16,944 nt of DNA, taken from assembly GCA_021851465.1 (NCBI GenBank), contig JAJZDL010000035.1:1-16944 (forward strand), given 5' to 3'. Position 1 is the first letter of the stretch, and every line of letters begins with the position of its first letter. Source of the stretch: Acidobacteriota bacterium. GTDB lineage: Bacteria; Acidobacteriota; Terriglobia; Terriglobales; Acidobacteriaceae. The notes under the pieces are model-generated. The model did not search any database and had not been told where the DNA came from. It worked only from the letters and a program-made list of their open reading frames with translations. A program made the translations under genes and the position numbers. Below are positions 1 to 5,920 of this stretch, piece by piece.

Positions 1-1872
1 CTGCAATGCGAGCTCCGCGGCCAGATCGCCGTGGATTTTGCTCAGGCACTCGAACCAGTCCGCGGCCTGCGTTCCCTTCTGCGTACGCGCGAGGGTGGCC
101 TCGGGCAGCCGTCCGCGCATGGCACGGCGCACGAGCGAGCGCCCCTGGCCGCCCACGACAAACTGTTCCGGCGGAATGGCCGCGCAGAACTCGAAGACCC
201 GCTTGTCCGACGTGGGATCGCGCGGCTCGATGCCCCAGCCGGCGCGCGTGGCGGCGTTGTAGTCGCCGTACTGGTTCTGCTGGAAGTCGGTGGCCATGAG
301 GCGCGGCAGAGCGCCGGTGTGGGTGAAGAAGAAGCGGCGGAACTGTTCGGTCGATTCGAGCTGGCGCGCGCGGCGTGGATGGAGGGCGCTCCAGTGGATG
401 TTGGCCGCGCGGACCAACGGGTCGATGCGTCTGCGCAGCCGCCAGGGAAGCGCGCCGAAGAGAGTCAGCGAGGCGGCGTTGCGCCCCGATGAGACGCCAA
501 TGCGGCGCAGGCGCCATGCCTGGCCGAGCGTGGCCAGCCAGCGCCCGCTGCGGAACGTCCCGCGCAGGATGTCTCCGCCTGCATAGCTGAAGGCGAAGTT
601 GCCCAGCGCTCCGTTCAACATCACCTTGACGCCGGATGCGGCGGCGCGATCGAGGATGAGGTTTGCCCAGACGTTGTTCAGCGCAGCGGCGTGCGGCAGG
701 TCGAGCAGGGGAAAGATGCGCTCCAGCTCACGCAGCATGTTGGAGCCGCTCGCATCCACCCGATGATGCACCATGTTGGGATAGAGCGCGGCCACGGCCG
801 CGGCGTAGGGGCCTTCGTCGCCGATCAGCCCCGGCGGGACGGTCCCGGAGAAGTCGCGGCATGGGACCGCGGTGTAGGCCGCAAGAGTTTCGCCGCGCTG
901 CGCCAGAAGGCGCGCCGCCGTGGCCGCGACCGAGCCGCTGTCCAGGCCCGCGCTCAGCTCGCTGGCGATGCCTCCGGTGGTGCGCAGGCGGCAGCGCACG
1001 GCCTCGTCGAATATCTCCAGAAACGCCTCGATGTACTCCTCGTCGCGCGCAAGGCGCACGGGGCGGAGCGAATCGATCTGCCAGTAGCGCCGCAGCGCGA
1101 TCGTCTCGCGCCGCACCAGCAGGCAGTGCCCTGGGGGCAGGGCCTGGATCTCTCGGAAGCGCGTGCTGGGCGGCTCCGGCGGCAGGCCGATGAGGTCGCG
1201 CGCAAGCTGCCGCTCATCCATCTCGCTGGAGACGCCTGGGCAGGCACGGACCGCACGCGCTGTCGTGGCAAAGAGGAAGCTCTCGGCGGTCTTGCGAAAG
1301 TAGAGTGGGCGGTCGCCGGAGTGGTCGCGCGCGAGGAAGAACTGCTGGGCGCGCGCGTCCCAGACGGCAAAGGCGAACGAACCCACCAGATGCGCGACGC
1401 AGTCCTGGCCCCAGCGCTGCCATGCATGGAGCACGAAGGCCGAATCCGCCATGGAGGCTGCCTGGTCCGAGGAGAGCGCCAACTCGGCGGCAAGCTGGGC
1501 GCGGTTGTCGATGCGTGCGTCCGCGACGAGCCAGAGCGTTGCGTCGCCGGCCCATTTGCCGGCAGCGTCCGTGGGTGCAGCATCGAGTGAGTGCGCGGGC
1601 AGGGGCTGCGCCTCCAGCGCGTCCTCGGGCGTTATCTTCAACAGCCGATGGCCCAGCGCAAGCCCGCGCAAGGTGATGCAGGAGGCACCGTCGGAGGCGC
1701 GGAAAGGGCCATTGGCGTTGCGATTGGGGCCGGCAGCGGGATGGGTTGCGTCGCCTGCAACCAGCGAGCAGGCGTCCGGGCCGTGGGCCGCCAGCGACTG
1801 CAACATCCGCTCGCAGACCGAACGCGGGTGGGAGTCGCCGTGCAGCAGCCAGAACCCGCAGATTGCGCTCAC
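1..1872 (-). CDS. Lasso peptide macrolactam synthetase-like protein (asparagine synthetase homologue), 3' end cut by window edge
   Basis: The visible 624 codons have the two-domain layout of class B asparagine synthetases. An N-terminal glutaminase-like domain spans about residues 1-215, followed by an ATP-pyrophosphatase domain from about 275. The protein starts MSAICGF, so the catalytic Cys2 of true glutaminases (MCGI) is Ser. The PP-loop reads SAGLDSGSVA at 307-316. The asparagine synthetase motif near residue 420 is degenerate (LNGALGNFAFSY), as I recall for lasso cyclases. The KGTQAADWF segment near 600 also fits that group. Family knowledge: such proteins adenylate an Asp/Glu side chain of a precursor peptide and close an isopeptide ring with its N-terminal amine. 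The start is GTG at 1872, because an in-frame TGA lies 15 bases upstream and AAGGTG precedes it. A precursor-like ORF lies 112 bases upstream on the same strand, which supports the assignment. An ordinary asparagine synthetase paralogue is the alternative. The C-terminus is outside the window. Confidence 0.85.
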   Translation of the reverse strand, partial: MSAICGFWLLHGDSHPRSVCERMLQSLAAHGPDACSLVAGDATHPAAGPNRNANGPFRASDGASCITLRGLALGHRLLKITPEDALEAQPLPAHSLDAAPTDAAGKWAGDATLWLVADARIDNRAQLAAELALSSDQAASMADSAFVLHAWQRWGQDCVAHLVGSFAFAVWDARAQQFFLARDHSGDRPLYFRKTAESFLFATTARAVRACPGVSSEMDERQLARDLIGLPPEPPSTRFREIQALPPGHCLLVRRETIALRRYWQIDSLRPVRLARDEEYIEAFLEIFDEAVRCRLRTTGGIASELSAGLDSGSVAATAARLLAQRGETLAAYTAVPCRDFSGTVPPGLIGDEGPYAAAVAALYPNMVHHRVDASGSNMLRELERIFPLLDLPHAAALNNVWANLILDRAAASGVKVMLNGALGNFAFSYAGGDILRGTFRSGRWLATLGQAWRLRRIGVSSGRNAASLTLFGALPWRLRRRIDPLVRAANIHWSALHPRRARQLESTEQFRRFFFTHTGALPRLMATDFQQNQYGDYNAATRAGWGIEPRDPTSDKRVFEFCAAIPPEQFVVGGQGRSLVRRAMRGRLPEATLARTQKGTQAADWFECLSKIHGDLAAELALQ

Positions 1873-1984
1873 GGAGCACCTTGCTCAGAGGGTGGAATTG
1901 AAACAAAAACGGTCGCGCGCGTTATGTCTCCACGCAGGCGACCACTTGGCCGGAACCCCTTTGGACGATGGACCGTCAGCCGTT
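1873..1984. other. Intergenic stretch between precursor and cyclase genes
   Basis: No further ORF with a ribosome binding site is visible here on the minus strand. In lasso clusters this space often allows precursor mRNA to exceed cyclase mRNA, but I see no clear terminator or attenuator hairpin with a U-tract. Confidence 0.4.
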
Positions 1985-2146
1985 CTACGCTCCGGTGCCC
2001 GAGAGCGAACCGTGTTTGTCGCTCTTGGAACCCCTATGCGCCCCAGCGGCGGCATTGAGGTTCACCGCTTCGATGACCGGCGTTGTCCAGGGCTTCTTGT
2101 CCGTCGTACTCGAAGTTGCGGTCGCGCATTTGAGCGGAATTTTCAT
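1985..2146 (-). CDS. Putative lasso peptide precursor (53 aa)
   Basis: A 53-codon ORF with the strong Shine-Dalgarno GGAGGAAG six bases or so before its ATG. The leader (residues 1-34) contains KKPWTTPVIEAVNLN, resembling the W/Y-x-x-P motif that lasso leaders present to the recognition element, as in paeninodin-type precursors. The candidate core is GAHRGSKSDKHGSLSGTGA, residues 35-53. Gly35 would be position 1 and Asp43 position 9, which fits a nine-residue Gly-Asp macrolactam with a ten-residue tail. The usual Thr at leader position -2 is Ala here, so the cleavage site is inferred. The core is very polar, with no aromatic residue; Lys10, His11 or Leu14 would have to act as plug. The gene precedes the asparagine-synthetase-like cyclase gene on the same strand. 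Other RiPP precursors with a W-x-x-P leader, such as PqqA, lack this core and are less likely. The peptide itself is not confirmed by sequence alone. Confidence 0.7.
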   Translation of the reverse strand: MKIPLKCATATSSTTDKKPWTTPVIEAVNLNAAAGAHRGSKSDKHGSLSGTGA

Positions 2147-2208
2147 GCGATCTTCCTCCGAGAAACAAGTTGAATGAGAGGCAAGTCAAACGAGGGATGA
2201 CAAGCCGC

Positions 2209-2493
2209 TCAGTAGCTGAGGAACTCGGTGAAACCGCGGCGGAGGCGGACACCGGCGACGGCAAAGACGATGGCCAGCAGAAAGAGCGCTGCGTCCCAAT
2301 AGAACATGGGGTGAACCCAGCCGGGCGAGTAGGTGAGGTCTTGTCCCGCCCAGACCGTGACCAGCGTGGCGACGATGAGGCACTGGAAGCAGAGGACGAG
2401 GAAGAGCTGGCCGCGGCGGCGGCGGCGATCCAGGGCCTCGACCTGCTGCGGAGTGAGGCTGCGTTCCTCGATGGGGATCAGGGTGTTTGCCAT
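2209..2493 (-). CDS. Small two-helix membrane protein, unknown function (94 aa)
   Basis: Starts at ATG 2493, preceded by AGGAGA about seven bases upstream. Residues 1-28 are charged and end in an Arg-rich patch (DRRRRRG). Two hydrophobic segments follow at about 30-49 and 67-83, then a short basic tail ending GFTEFLSY. By the positive-inside rule both ends would be cytoplasmic. I recognise no family. It lies 62 bases upstream of the lasso-type precursor on the same strand and downstream of a zinc-ribbon gene, so read-through is possible. Nothing in its sequence ties it to peptide maturation or export, and it is far too small to be the ABC exporter of such a cluster. Confidence 0.75.
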   Translation of the reverse strand: MANTLIPIEERSLTPQQVEALDRRRRRGQLFLVLCFQCLIVATLVTVWAGQDLTYSPGWVHPMFYWDAALFLLAIVFAVAGVRLRRGFTEFLSY

Positions 2494-2585
2494 CTGTCGG
2501 TCTCCTGCGATTGCCAGACTGTGCCGCCGGCTTGGGTATTTAGATTGTAACGCGGGCCGTGAAGATGCATCCGTTTCTCCTGAAC

Positions 2586-2858
2586 CTACAGGAAGGCGAC
2601 GGACTGGATTCCGGCGATCTCGAAGCGTTTGCGGCAGCGGATGTTCTTGCAGGCGAGGACGTCGTCGGTGCGCACCATGTAGCTCTGCGCCTTGGCGAAG
2701 CGGGCGCGGTCGCGCTCGTCGGCATTGCGCGGCACCTGCGCCTTTTTGCGGCGGACGAGCCATCCGATCTGGTACTCGCCCTCCTGATGGCAGTGCGGGC
2801 AGGTCATGGTGTGGGTGCGTTGCTCGGGGCGTTCGTCGAAAAAGTCTCGTTCTTCCAT
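2586..2858 (-). CDS. Small zinc-ribbon-like protein, unknown function (90 aa)
   Basis: Starts at ATG 2858 with GGAGAGG seven or so bases upstream. A CxxC pair at residues 20-23 (CPHC) and a CxxxxC pair at 70-75 (CKNIRC) could form a zinc ribbon. Between them lies a highly basic helix-like stretch (VRRKKAQVPRNADERDRARFAKAQ). The fold suggests a nucleic-acid or protein-binding role, but no specific family is recognised. It is the first minus-strand gene of a group that continues with the two-helix membrane protein. It is divergent from the basic 62-aa gene at 2986. Confidence 0.75.
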   Translation of the reverse strand: MEERDFFDERPEQRTHTMTCPHCHQEGEYQIGWLVRRKKAQVPRNADERDRARFAKAQSYMVRTDDVLACKNIRCRKRFEIAGIQSVAFL

Positions 2859-2920
2859 GCCGGATCCTCTCCTGGACTGGCTGCCTGGAGGTTCGGCGCG
2901 CGCGTCCTGGAACGTACTGT

Positions 2921-2939
2921 TGCAATGAAAAGTATTGCA
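2921..2939. promoter_or_regulatory. Inverted repeat in the divergent promoter region (possible operator)
   Basis: TGCAAT and ATTGCA form perfect 6-bp arms around a 7-bp AT-rich spacer. The site lies in a GC-rich 127-bp gap between the divergent zinc-ribbon gene and the gene at 2986. A -10-like CATAAT overlaps its right arm for the plus strand (2938-2943), without a convincing -35. Operator function is inferred from position and symmetry only. Confidence 0.3.
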
Positions 2940-2985
2940 TAATCGGGGGCGCGGTGTTGGCATGGGGTTGCGCGAGGTGTCTGCG

Positions 2986-3174
2986 ATGAGCAAGGCGAAG
3001 AAGCGGGCCTTCTCGGTGGTCAAAGCGGTCAAGCTGAACGCGCGCGACCGCGTCGGCCCGGTGCCGCCGGAGCGCGTGATCCCCGACCCCAAGCAGAGGG
3101 CCGCCGCCAAGCCAAAGCACAAGAAAACCCTGGCCGATCTGTTGAGCGGAGAAGAAGATACTTCAGGAGAGTGA
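2986..3174 (+). CDS. Small basic conserved hypothetical protein (62 aa)
   Basis: Begins MSKAKKRAFSVVKAVKLNAR and is rich in Lys/Arg and Pro, with an acidic C-terminus (LLSGEEDTSGE). GAGGTG lies six bases before the ATG at 2986; an in-frame ATG at 2962 is a weaker alternative. I recall similar short Lys-rich proteins as conserved hypotheticals in Acidobacteria, but no function is known to me. Its composition would suit RNA or ribosome association, which is speculation. The stop is five bases before the start of the SIMPL-domain gene, so the two are almost certainly co-transcribed. Confidence 0.7.
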   Translation: MSKAKKRAFSVVKAVKLNARDRVGPVPPERVIPDPKQRAAAKPKHKKTLADLLSGEEDTSGE

Positions 3175-3179
3175 ATTCC

Positions 3180-3938
3180 ATGAAGACGATGCATGTGGTT
3201 GCATTGCTTGCACTAACAAGTGCCGTTGCGGGCTGGACGGCGGATGCACAGACGCCGGGCGATGGCATCACGGTGAGCAAGGACAACCGGACGATTGCGG
3301 TTACGGCGACGGACAGCGTGACTGTGACGGCGGATGTGGCAACGGTGAACATCGGATTTGTGGTCTACGGAATCGACCACGATTCGGCGTATGCGGAAGG
3401 GTCGAAGACGTCGAATGCGATCATGGATGCCCTGAAGGCTGCGGGCGTTCCGGCTGATGCGATCGAGAGCCAGAACCAGTATCTGGCGGAGATCCAGCCC
3501 TTTCAACAGAACCAGCTTACAGATGCCGAGAAGGCGAAGAGAAAGTGGTCGTTGACACAGAGTTGGATCGTGCGCGCCAACGCAGCCGACGCAGCGCGGA
3601 TCCTGGACATTGCCGTGAAGGCGGGCGCGAACCAGAGCGGACAGATCGGCTGGGGCCTGAAAGATGAGAATGCGCCCCAGACGCAGGCCGCGGGGAGGGC
3701 GCTACAGCGGGCACGGACGGTGGCCGAGGAGATGGCAAAGGGCCTGAATGTGAAGCTGGGCGCGCTGCTCTTTGCCAGCAACCAGGCGCCGGCTCCGCCA
3801 GCGAGGTTCGTGGAGGGAATGGGAATAGGAATGGGTGCGGGAGCGGCTGGAGGGCTAGCCTCTGCGCCACCGCTGGCGATTTCTCCAGAGCGCATTACGA
3901 AGTCCGCGACGGTCTATGCGGTGTTCGCGATCGAATAG
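3180..3938 (+). CDS. SIMPL domain (DUF541) secreted/periplasmic protein, 252 aa
   Basis: An N-terminal signal peptide (residues 1-23, cleavage near ADA-QT) is followed by a domain typical of SIMPL/DUF541 proteins. It shows the TVTATDSVTVTADVATVNIGF-like opening strand pattern, an alternating helix around AIMDALKAAGVPADAIESQNQ, and a final SATVYAVFAIE strand. Family members are periplasmic or surface beta-rich proteins of poorly defined function. A Gly/Met-rich low-complexity stretch sits near residues 212-225. The start is ATG 3180, with AGGAGA about ten bases upstream. The GTG at 3171 is in frame but lies only a base or so from that ribosome binding site. It follows the 62-aa basic gene with a five-base gap. 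Confidence 0.88.
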   Translation: MKTMHVVALLALTSAVAGWTADAQTPGDGITVSKDNRTIAVTATDSVTVTADVATVNIGFVVYGIDHDSAYAEGSKTSNAIMDALKAAGVPADAIESQNQYLAEIQPFQQNQLTDAEKAKRKWSLTQSWIVRANAADAARILDIAVKAGANQSGQIGWGLKDENAPQTQAAGRALQRARTVAEEMAKGLNVKLGALLFASNQAPAPPARFVEGMGIGMGAGAAGGLASAPPLAISPERITKSATVYAVFAIE

Positions 3939-3942
3939 GATT

Positions 3943-3963
3943 TGTATATTGCTGTAATATACA
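3943..3963. promoter_or_regulatory. Palindromic operator of the toxin-antitoxin operon
   Basis: TGTATATT and AATATACA are perfect 8-bp inverted arms around GCTGT, ending 13 bases before the toxin ATG. A -10-like TAATAT (3955-3960) lies inside the palindrome. Ribbon-helix-helix antitoxins of BrnA type repress their own operon by binding such sites, so autoregulation is the likely role. There is no following T-tract, which argues against a terminator for the upstream gene. Confidence 0.6.
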
Positions 3964-3976
3964 GTTGGAAGTGTGA

Positions 3977-4273
3977 ATGAATATTCTAGGCTTCGCAGGA
4001 TTCAATTGGGACGAGGGAAATGCGCGCAAGAACGAAAAGCATGGCGTCTCTCAGGGTGAGATCGAACAGGTCTTCCGAAACATTCCCATTCTGCTTGCGC
4101 CGGATCCCGCGCATTCACTGGCCGAGGACCGATTTGCAGCTTGGGGTGTCACAGATGAGGGGCGACACCTGGCAGTGGTATTTACGTTTCGCGATGGGCA
4201 GGCCCTGATTCGTCCCATCTCGGCACGGCCGATGAACCGGAAGGAGCGGAAGCTATATGAAAAAGCCACTTAA
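3977..4273 (+). CDS. brnT: BrnT-family toxin (DUF497), 98 aa
   Basis: The protein has the hallmark opening FNWDEGNARKNEKHGVS, then the EDRFAAWGVTDEGRHLAVVFTFRD core and the C-terminal RPISARPMNRKERKLYE typical of BrnT. BrnT proteins are RelE-fold ribonuclease toxins that cleave RNA and arrest growth until neutralised by the partner antitoxin. Length matches the family (about 90-100 aa). GGAAG precedes the ATG by about five bases. The gene overlaps the downstream antitoxin by 17 bases, the toxin-first order usual for brnTA. The locus is visibly more AT-rich than its surroundings, which fits lateral acquisition. Confidence 0.9.
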   Translation: MNILGFAGFNWDEGNARKNEKHGVSQGEIEQVFRNIPILLAPDPAHSLAEDRFAAWGVTDEGRHLAVVFTFRDGQALIRPISARPMNRKERKLYEKAT

Positions 4274-4574
4274 GAAGATCCCAAAATTCAACTCCGAATC
4301 GGAAGAAAGGGCCTTCTGGGAGAGCAAGTCAAACGATACTACGGAGTATTTCGATTGGAGCAATGGATCGCGCGTGCAGTTTGTGAAACTTCGTCCATCG
4401 ACCAAGACCATCTCGCTTCGCCTTCCTGAGAATCTGCTGGATCGAATCCGCCTGCAGGCCAATCAATTCGACGTACCATATCAGTCGCTGATGAAGGTGT
4501 GGCTGGCAGAGAAGGTGGAAGAGGCCTCGTCGCAAGCTGCGAAGCATAAGCCAGGCCGCAGCGCACTTCTGTAA
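4257..4574 (+). CDS. BrnA/CopG-type ribbon-helix-helix antitoxin, 105 aa
   Basis: The N-terminal part (FNSESEERAFWESKSNDTTEYFDWS, residues 11-35) and the PSTKTISLRLPENLLDRIR segment (48-65) are characteristic of CopG/BrnA-type antitoxins partnered with BrnT. The ribbon-helix-helix DNA-binding domain is about 49-86. The N-terminal region is expected to bind the toxin. GGAAG lies five bases before the ATG inside the toxin gene. The predicted target is the palindrome 3943-3963. The last codon and stop overlap a -10-like sequence for the protease gene that follows. Confidence 0.88.
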   Translation: MKKPLKKIPKFNSESEERAFWESKSNDTTEYFDWSNGSRVQFVKLRPSTKTISLRLPENLLDRIRLQANQFDVPYQSLMKVWLAEKVEEASSQAAKHKPGRSALL

Positions 4575-4577
4575 ACT
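4572..4577 (+). promoter_or_regulatory. Possible -10 element close to the M50 protease start
   Basis: TAAACT lies six bases before ATG 4584 and overlaps the antitoxin stop codon. GGTGGG between them could act as a weak ribosome site, so translation from the upstream mRNA is also possible. No good -35 is seen. Confidence 0.3.
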
Positions 4578-4583
4578 GGTGGG

Positions 4584-5279
4584 ATGAGTCAGCAGGAGTT
4601 TGTCCTGATCTTGTTTCAGGTAGTGGTGTTGGTGCTGGCGTTCAGCGTGCATGAGAGCGCGCACGCCTATGTGGCGATGCGGCTGGGCGATCCGACGGCG
4701 TACATGCTGGGGCGGGTGACGCTGAACCCAATGAAGCACCTCGACCCGCTGGGTTCGGTGCTGGTGCCGCTGATCTCGCTGGTCTATGGCGGCTGGCTGA
4801 TCGGCTGGGCCAAGCCCTGCCCGGTGACGACGCGCAACTTTCGCAACTACAAGCGGGACGACATTCTGGTCTCGCTGGCCGGCCCGGCCAGCAATCTGGC
4901 GATGGCGACCATCGCACTGTTGCTGCTGATCGTCCTCAAGCACGCGGGCGGATCGGTGGCGATCAGCGCCGCCATGCTGATGGCAAACCGCGTACCGGGC
5001 GTCGATACCGGTGGAATTGCACTGTTTCCCGTGGCGATGCTGCTCTACTTCGGCGTGACGATCAACCTGCTGCTGTTCATCTTCAATTTGATCCCGGTGC
5101 CACCGCTGGATGGGAGCCACGTTCTGCGCCAGTTTCTGCCGTATCGCGTGGAGCGGATGTACAACCGGATCGGGATGTACGGCTTGATCGTTATCTTTCT
5201 GTTTGGCGGACGGTGGATCTTTGGGACGTTCTACTATCCGCTGCTAAACCTCTTCAATGGCCTGCTACAGTCGCTGTAG
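4584..5279 (+). CDS. Site-2-type membrane metalloprotease (peptidase M50 family), 231 aa
   Basis: A hydrophobic protein with about five or six membrane segments. The zinc site HESAH (His23, Glu24, His27) lies in the first helix, and the third ligand motif NLIPVPPLDG (168-177, Asp176) in a late helix. A middle LAGPASNLAMA motif (98-107) is also typical. The short form without a PDZ domain belongs to the YwhC/FpaP-like group of intramembrane proteases found widely in bacteria. The substrate is unknown. The gene starts nine bases after the antitoxin stop but is functionally unrelated to it. coaD follows 97 bases later. Its stop codon lies inside a perfect hairpin. Confidence 0.92.
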   Translation: MSQQEFVLILFQVVVLVLAFSVHESAHAYVAMRLGDPTAYMLGRVTLNPMKHLDPLGSVLVPLISLVYGGWLIGWAKPCPVTTRNFRNYKRDDILVSLAGPASNLAMATIALLLLIVLKHAGGSVAISAAMLMANRVPGVDTGGIALFPVAMLLYFGVTINLLLFIFNLIPVPPLDGSHVLRQFLPYRVERMYNRIGMYGLIVIFLFGGRWIFGTFYYPLLNLFNGLLQSL

Positions 5280-5283
5280 CAGG
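5261..5283 (+). terminator. Perfect hairpin across the stop codon of the M50 gene
   Basis: CCTGCTACAG and CTGTAGCAGG pair perfectly (10 bp) around a TCG loop and include the stop codon. No T-tract follows, so it is not a classical intrinsic terminator. It could cause pausing, protect the 3' end, or separate the M50 gene from coaD. Confidence 0.4.
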
Positions 5284-5360
5284 GGGCACGCTGGCACGGG
5301 GTTGCTGCGATTGCGCGGGCTGAACGCCTGCAACGGAACAACTGGCGCGCACGGCTGAGG

Positions 5361-5366
5361 TATGCT
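5361..5366 (+). promoter_or_regulatory. Probable -10 element of coaD (leaderless start)
   Basis: TATGCT lies ten bases before ATG 5377, which has no Shine-Dalgarno sequence. A transcript starting six or seven bases after the hexamer would begin within about four bases of the ATG. No -35 consensus is seen. Confidence 0.4.
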
Positions 5367-5376
5367 GCTTGCAGCG

Positions 5377-5877
5377 ATGAAATACGTCAAGGCCATCTAT
5401 CCCGGCACATTCGACCCGCTGACCAACGGCCATCTGGATTTGATCGAACGCGGCTCGAAGATCGTGGACGAGCTGGTGGTCGCGATCCTGAGCAACGCCG
5501 ACAAGGGCACGCCGCTGTTCACGGTCGGCGAGCGGATAGAGATGATCGCCGAAGCCATCGCCGTCCAGGGCTTTGCGAATGTCACGGTGACCACGTTCGA
5601 CGGCCTGCTGGTGGAGTTTGCGCGCGCGCAGGGGGCCAAGGCGGTGCTGCGCGGCATCCGCGCCATCTCCGACTACGAGTACGAGTTTCCCATGGCCATG
5701 ATGAACCGCCGACTCTCCCCCAACCTCGAGACGCTCTTTATGATGCCCGCCGAACAGTACACCTATGTCAGCTCGCGGCTCATCAAGGGCGTCTTCAACC
5801 TCGGCGGCGATGTCAGCGAGCTGGTGCCGCCACTGGTGGTGCAGCGGCTGAAGGCGAAGGGGACGAGGAAGATTTAG
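5377..5877 (+). CDS. coaD: Phosphopantetheine adenylyltransferase
   Basis: Catalyses the penultimate step of coenzyme A synthesis: ATP plus 4'-phosphopantetheine to dephospho-CoA. The nucleotidyltransferase motif AIYPGTFDPLTNGH (residues 6-19, with TNGH 16-19), the RGIRAISDYEYE segment (92-103) and the SSRLIK motif (132-137) are all intact. Its 166 aa match the family (about 160). ATG 5377 is chosen because family proteins start just ahead of AIYPGTFDP and because a -10-like hexamer sits just upstream. The in-frame ATG at 5362 has GAGG only two bases before it and would add five residues. Add-family deaminase follows after 43 bases. Confidence 0.96.
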   Translation: MKYVKAIYPGTFDPLTNGHLDLIERGSKIVDELVVAILSNADKGTPLFTVGERIEMIAEAIAVQGFANVTVTTFDGLLVEFARAQGAKAVLRGIRAISDYEYEFPMAMMNRRLSPNLETLFMMPAEQYTYVSSRLIKGVFNLGGDVSELVPPLVVQRLKAKGTRKI

Positions 5878-5920
5878 CATTTGGGCTGCGGACCGGCTCA
5901 ATCTCGGCTAGCCTAGAAGG

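Noticed and set aside
1985..2146. Reading the small ORF as a PqqA-like precursor
   Set aside because: It shares a W-T-x-P leader pattern, but PqqA has a conserved Glu-x-x-x-Tyr pair that is absent here, and no pqq genes are visible.
2161..2189. A promoter for the lasso-type precursor from TTGACT at 2184-2189 (minus strand)
   Set aside because: The hexamer resembles a -35, but at 16-18 bases downstream there is no acceptable -10, so I do not call it.
2034..2264. A 76-codon minus-strand frame overlapping the lasso-type precursor in another frame
   Set aside because: It has no ribosome binding site at its start and no recognisable features, whereas the precursor frame has both.
2181..4336. A 13-base direct repeat GCAAGTCAAACGA at 2181-2193 and 4324-4336
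   Set aside because: One copy lies inside the antitoxin coding region and the other in an intergenic gap, with no shared flanks; most likely chance.
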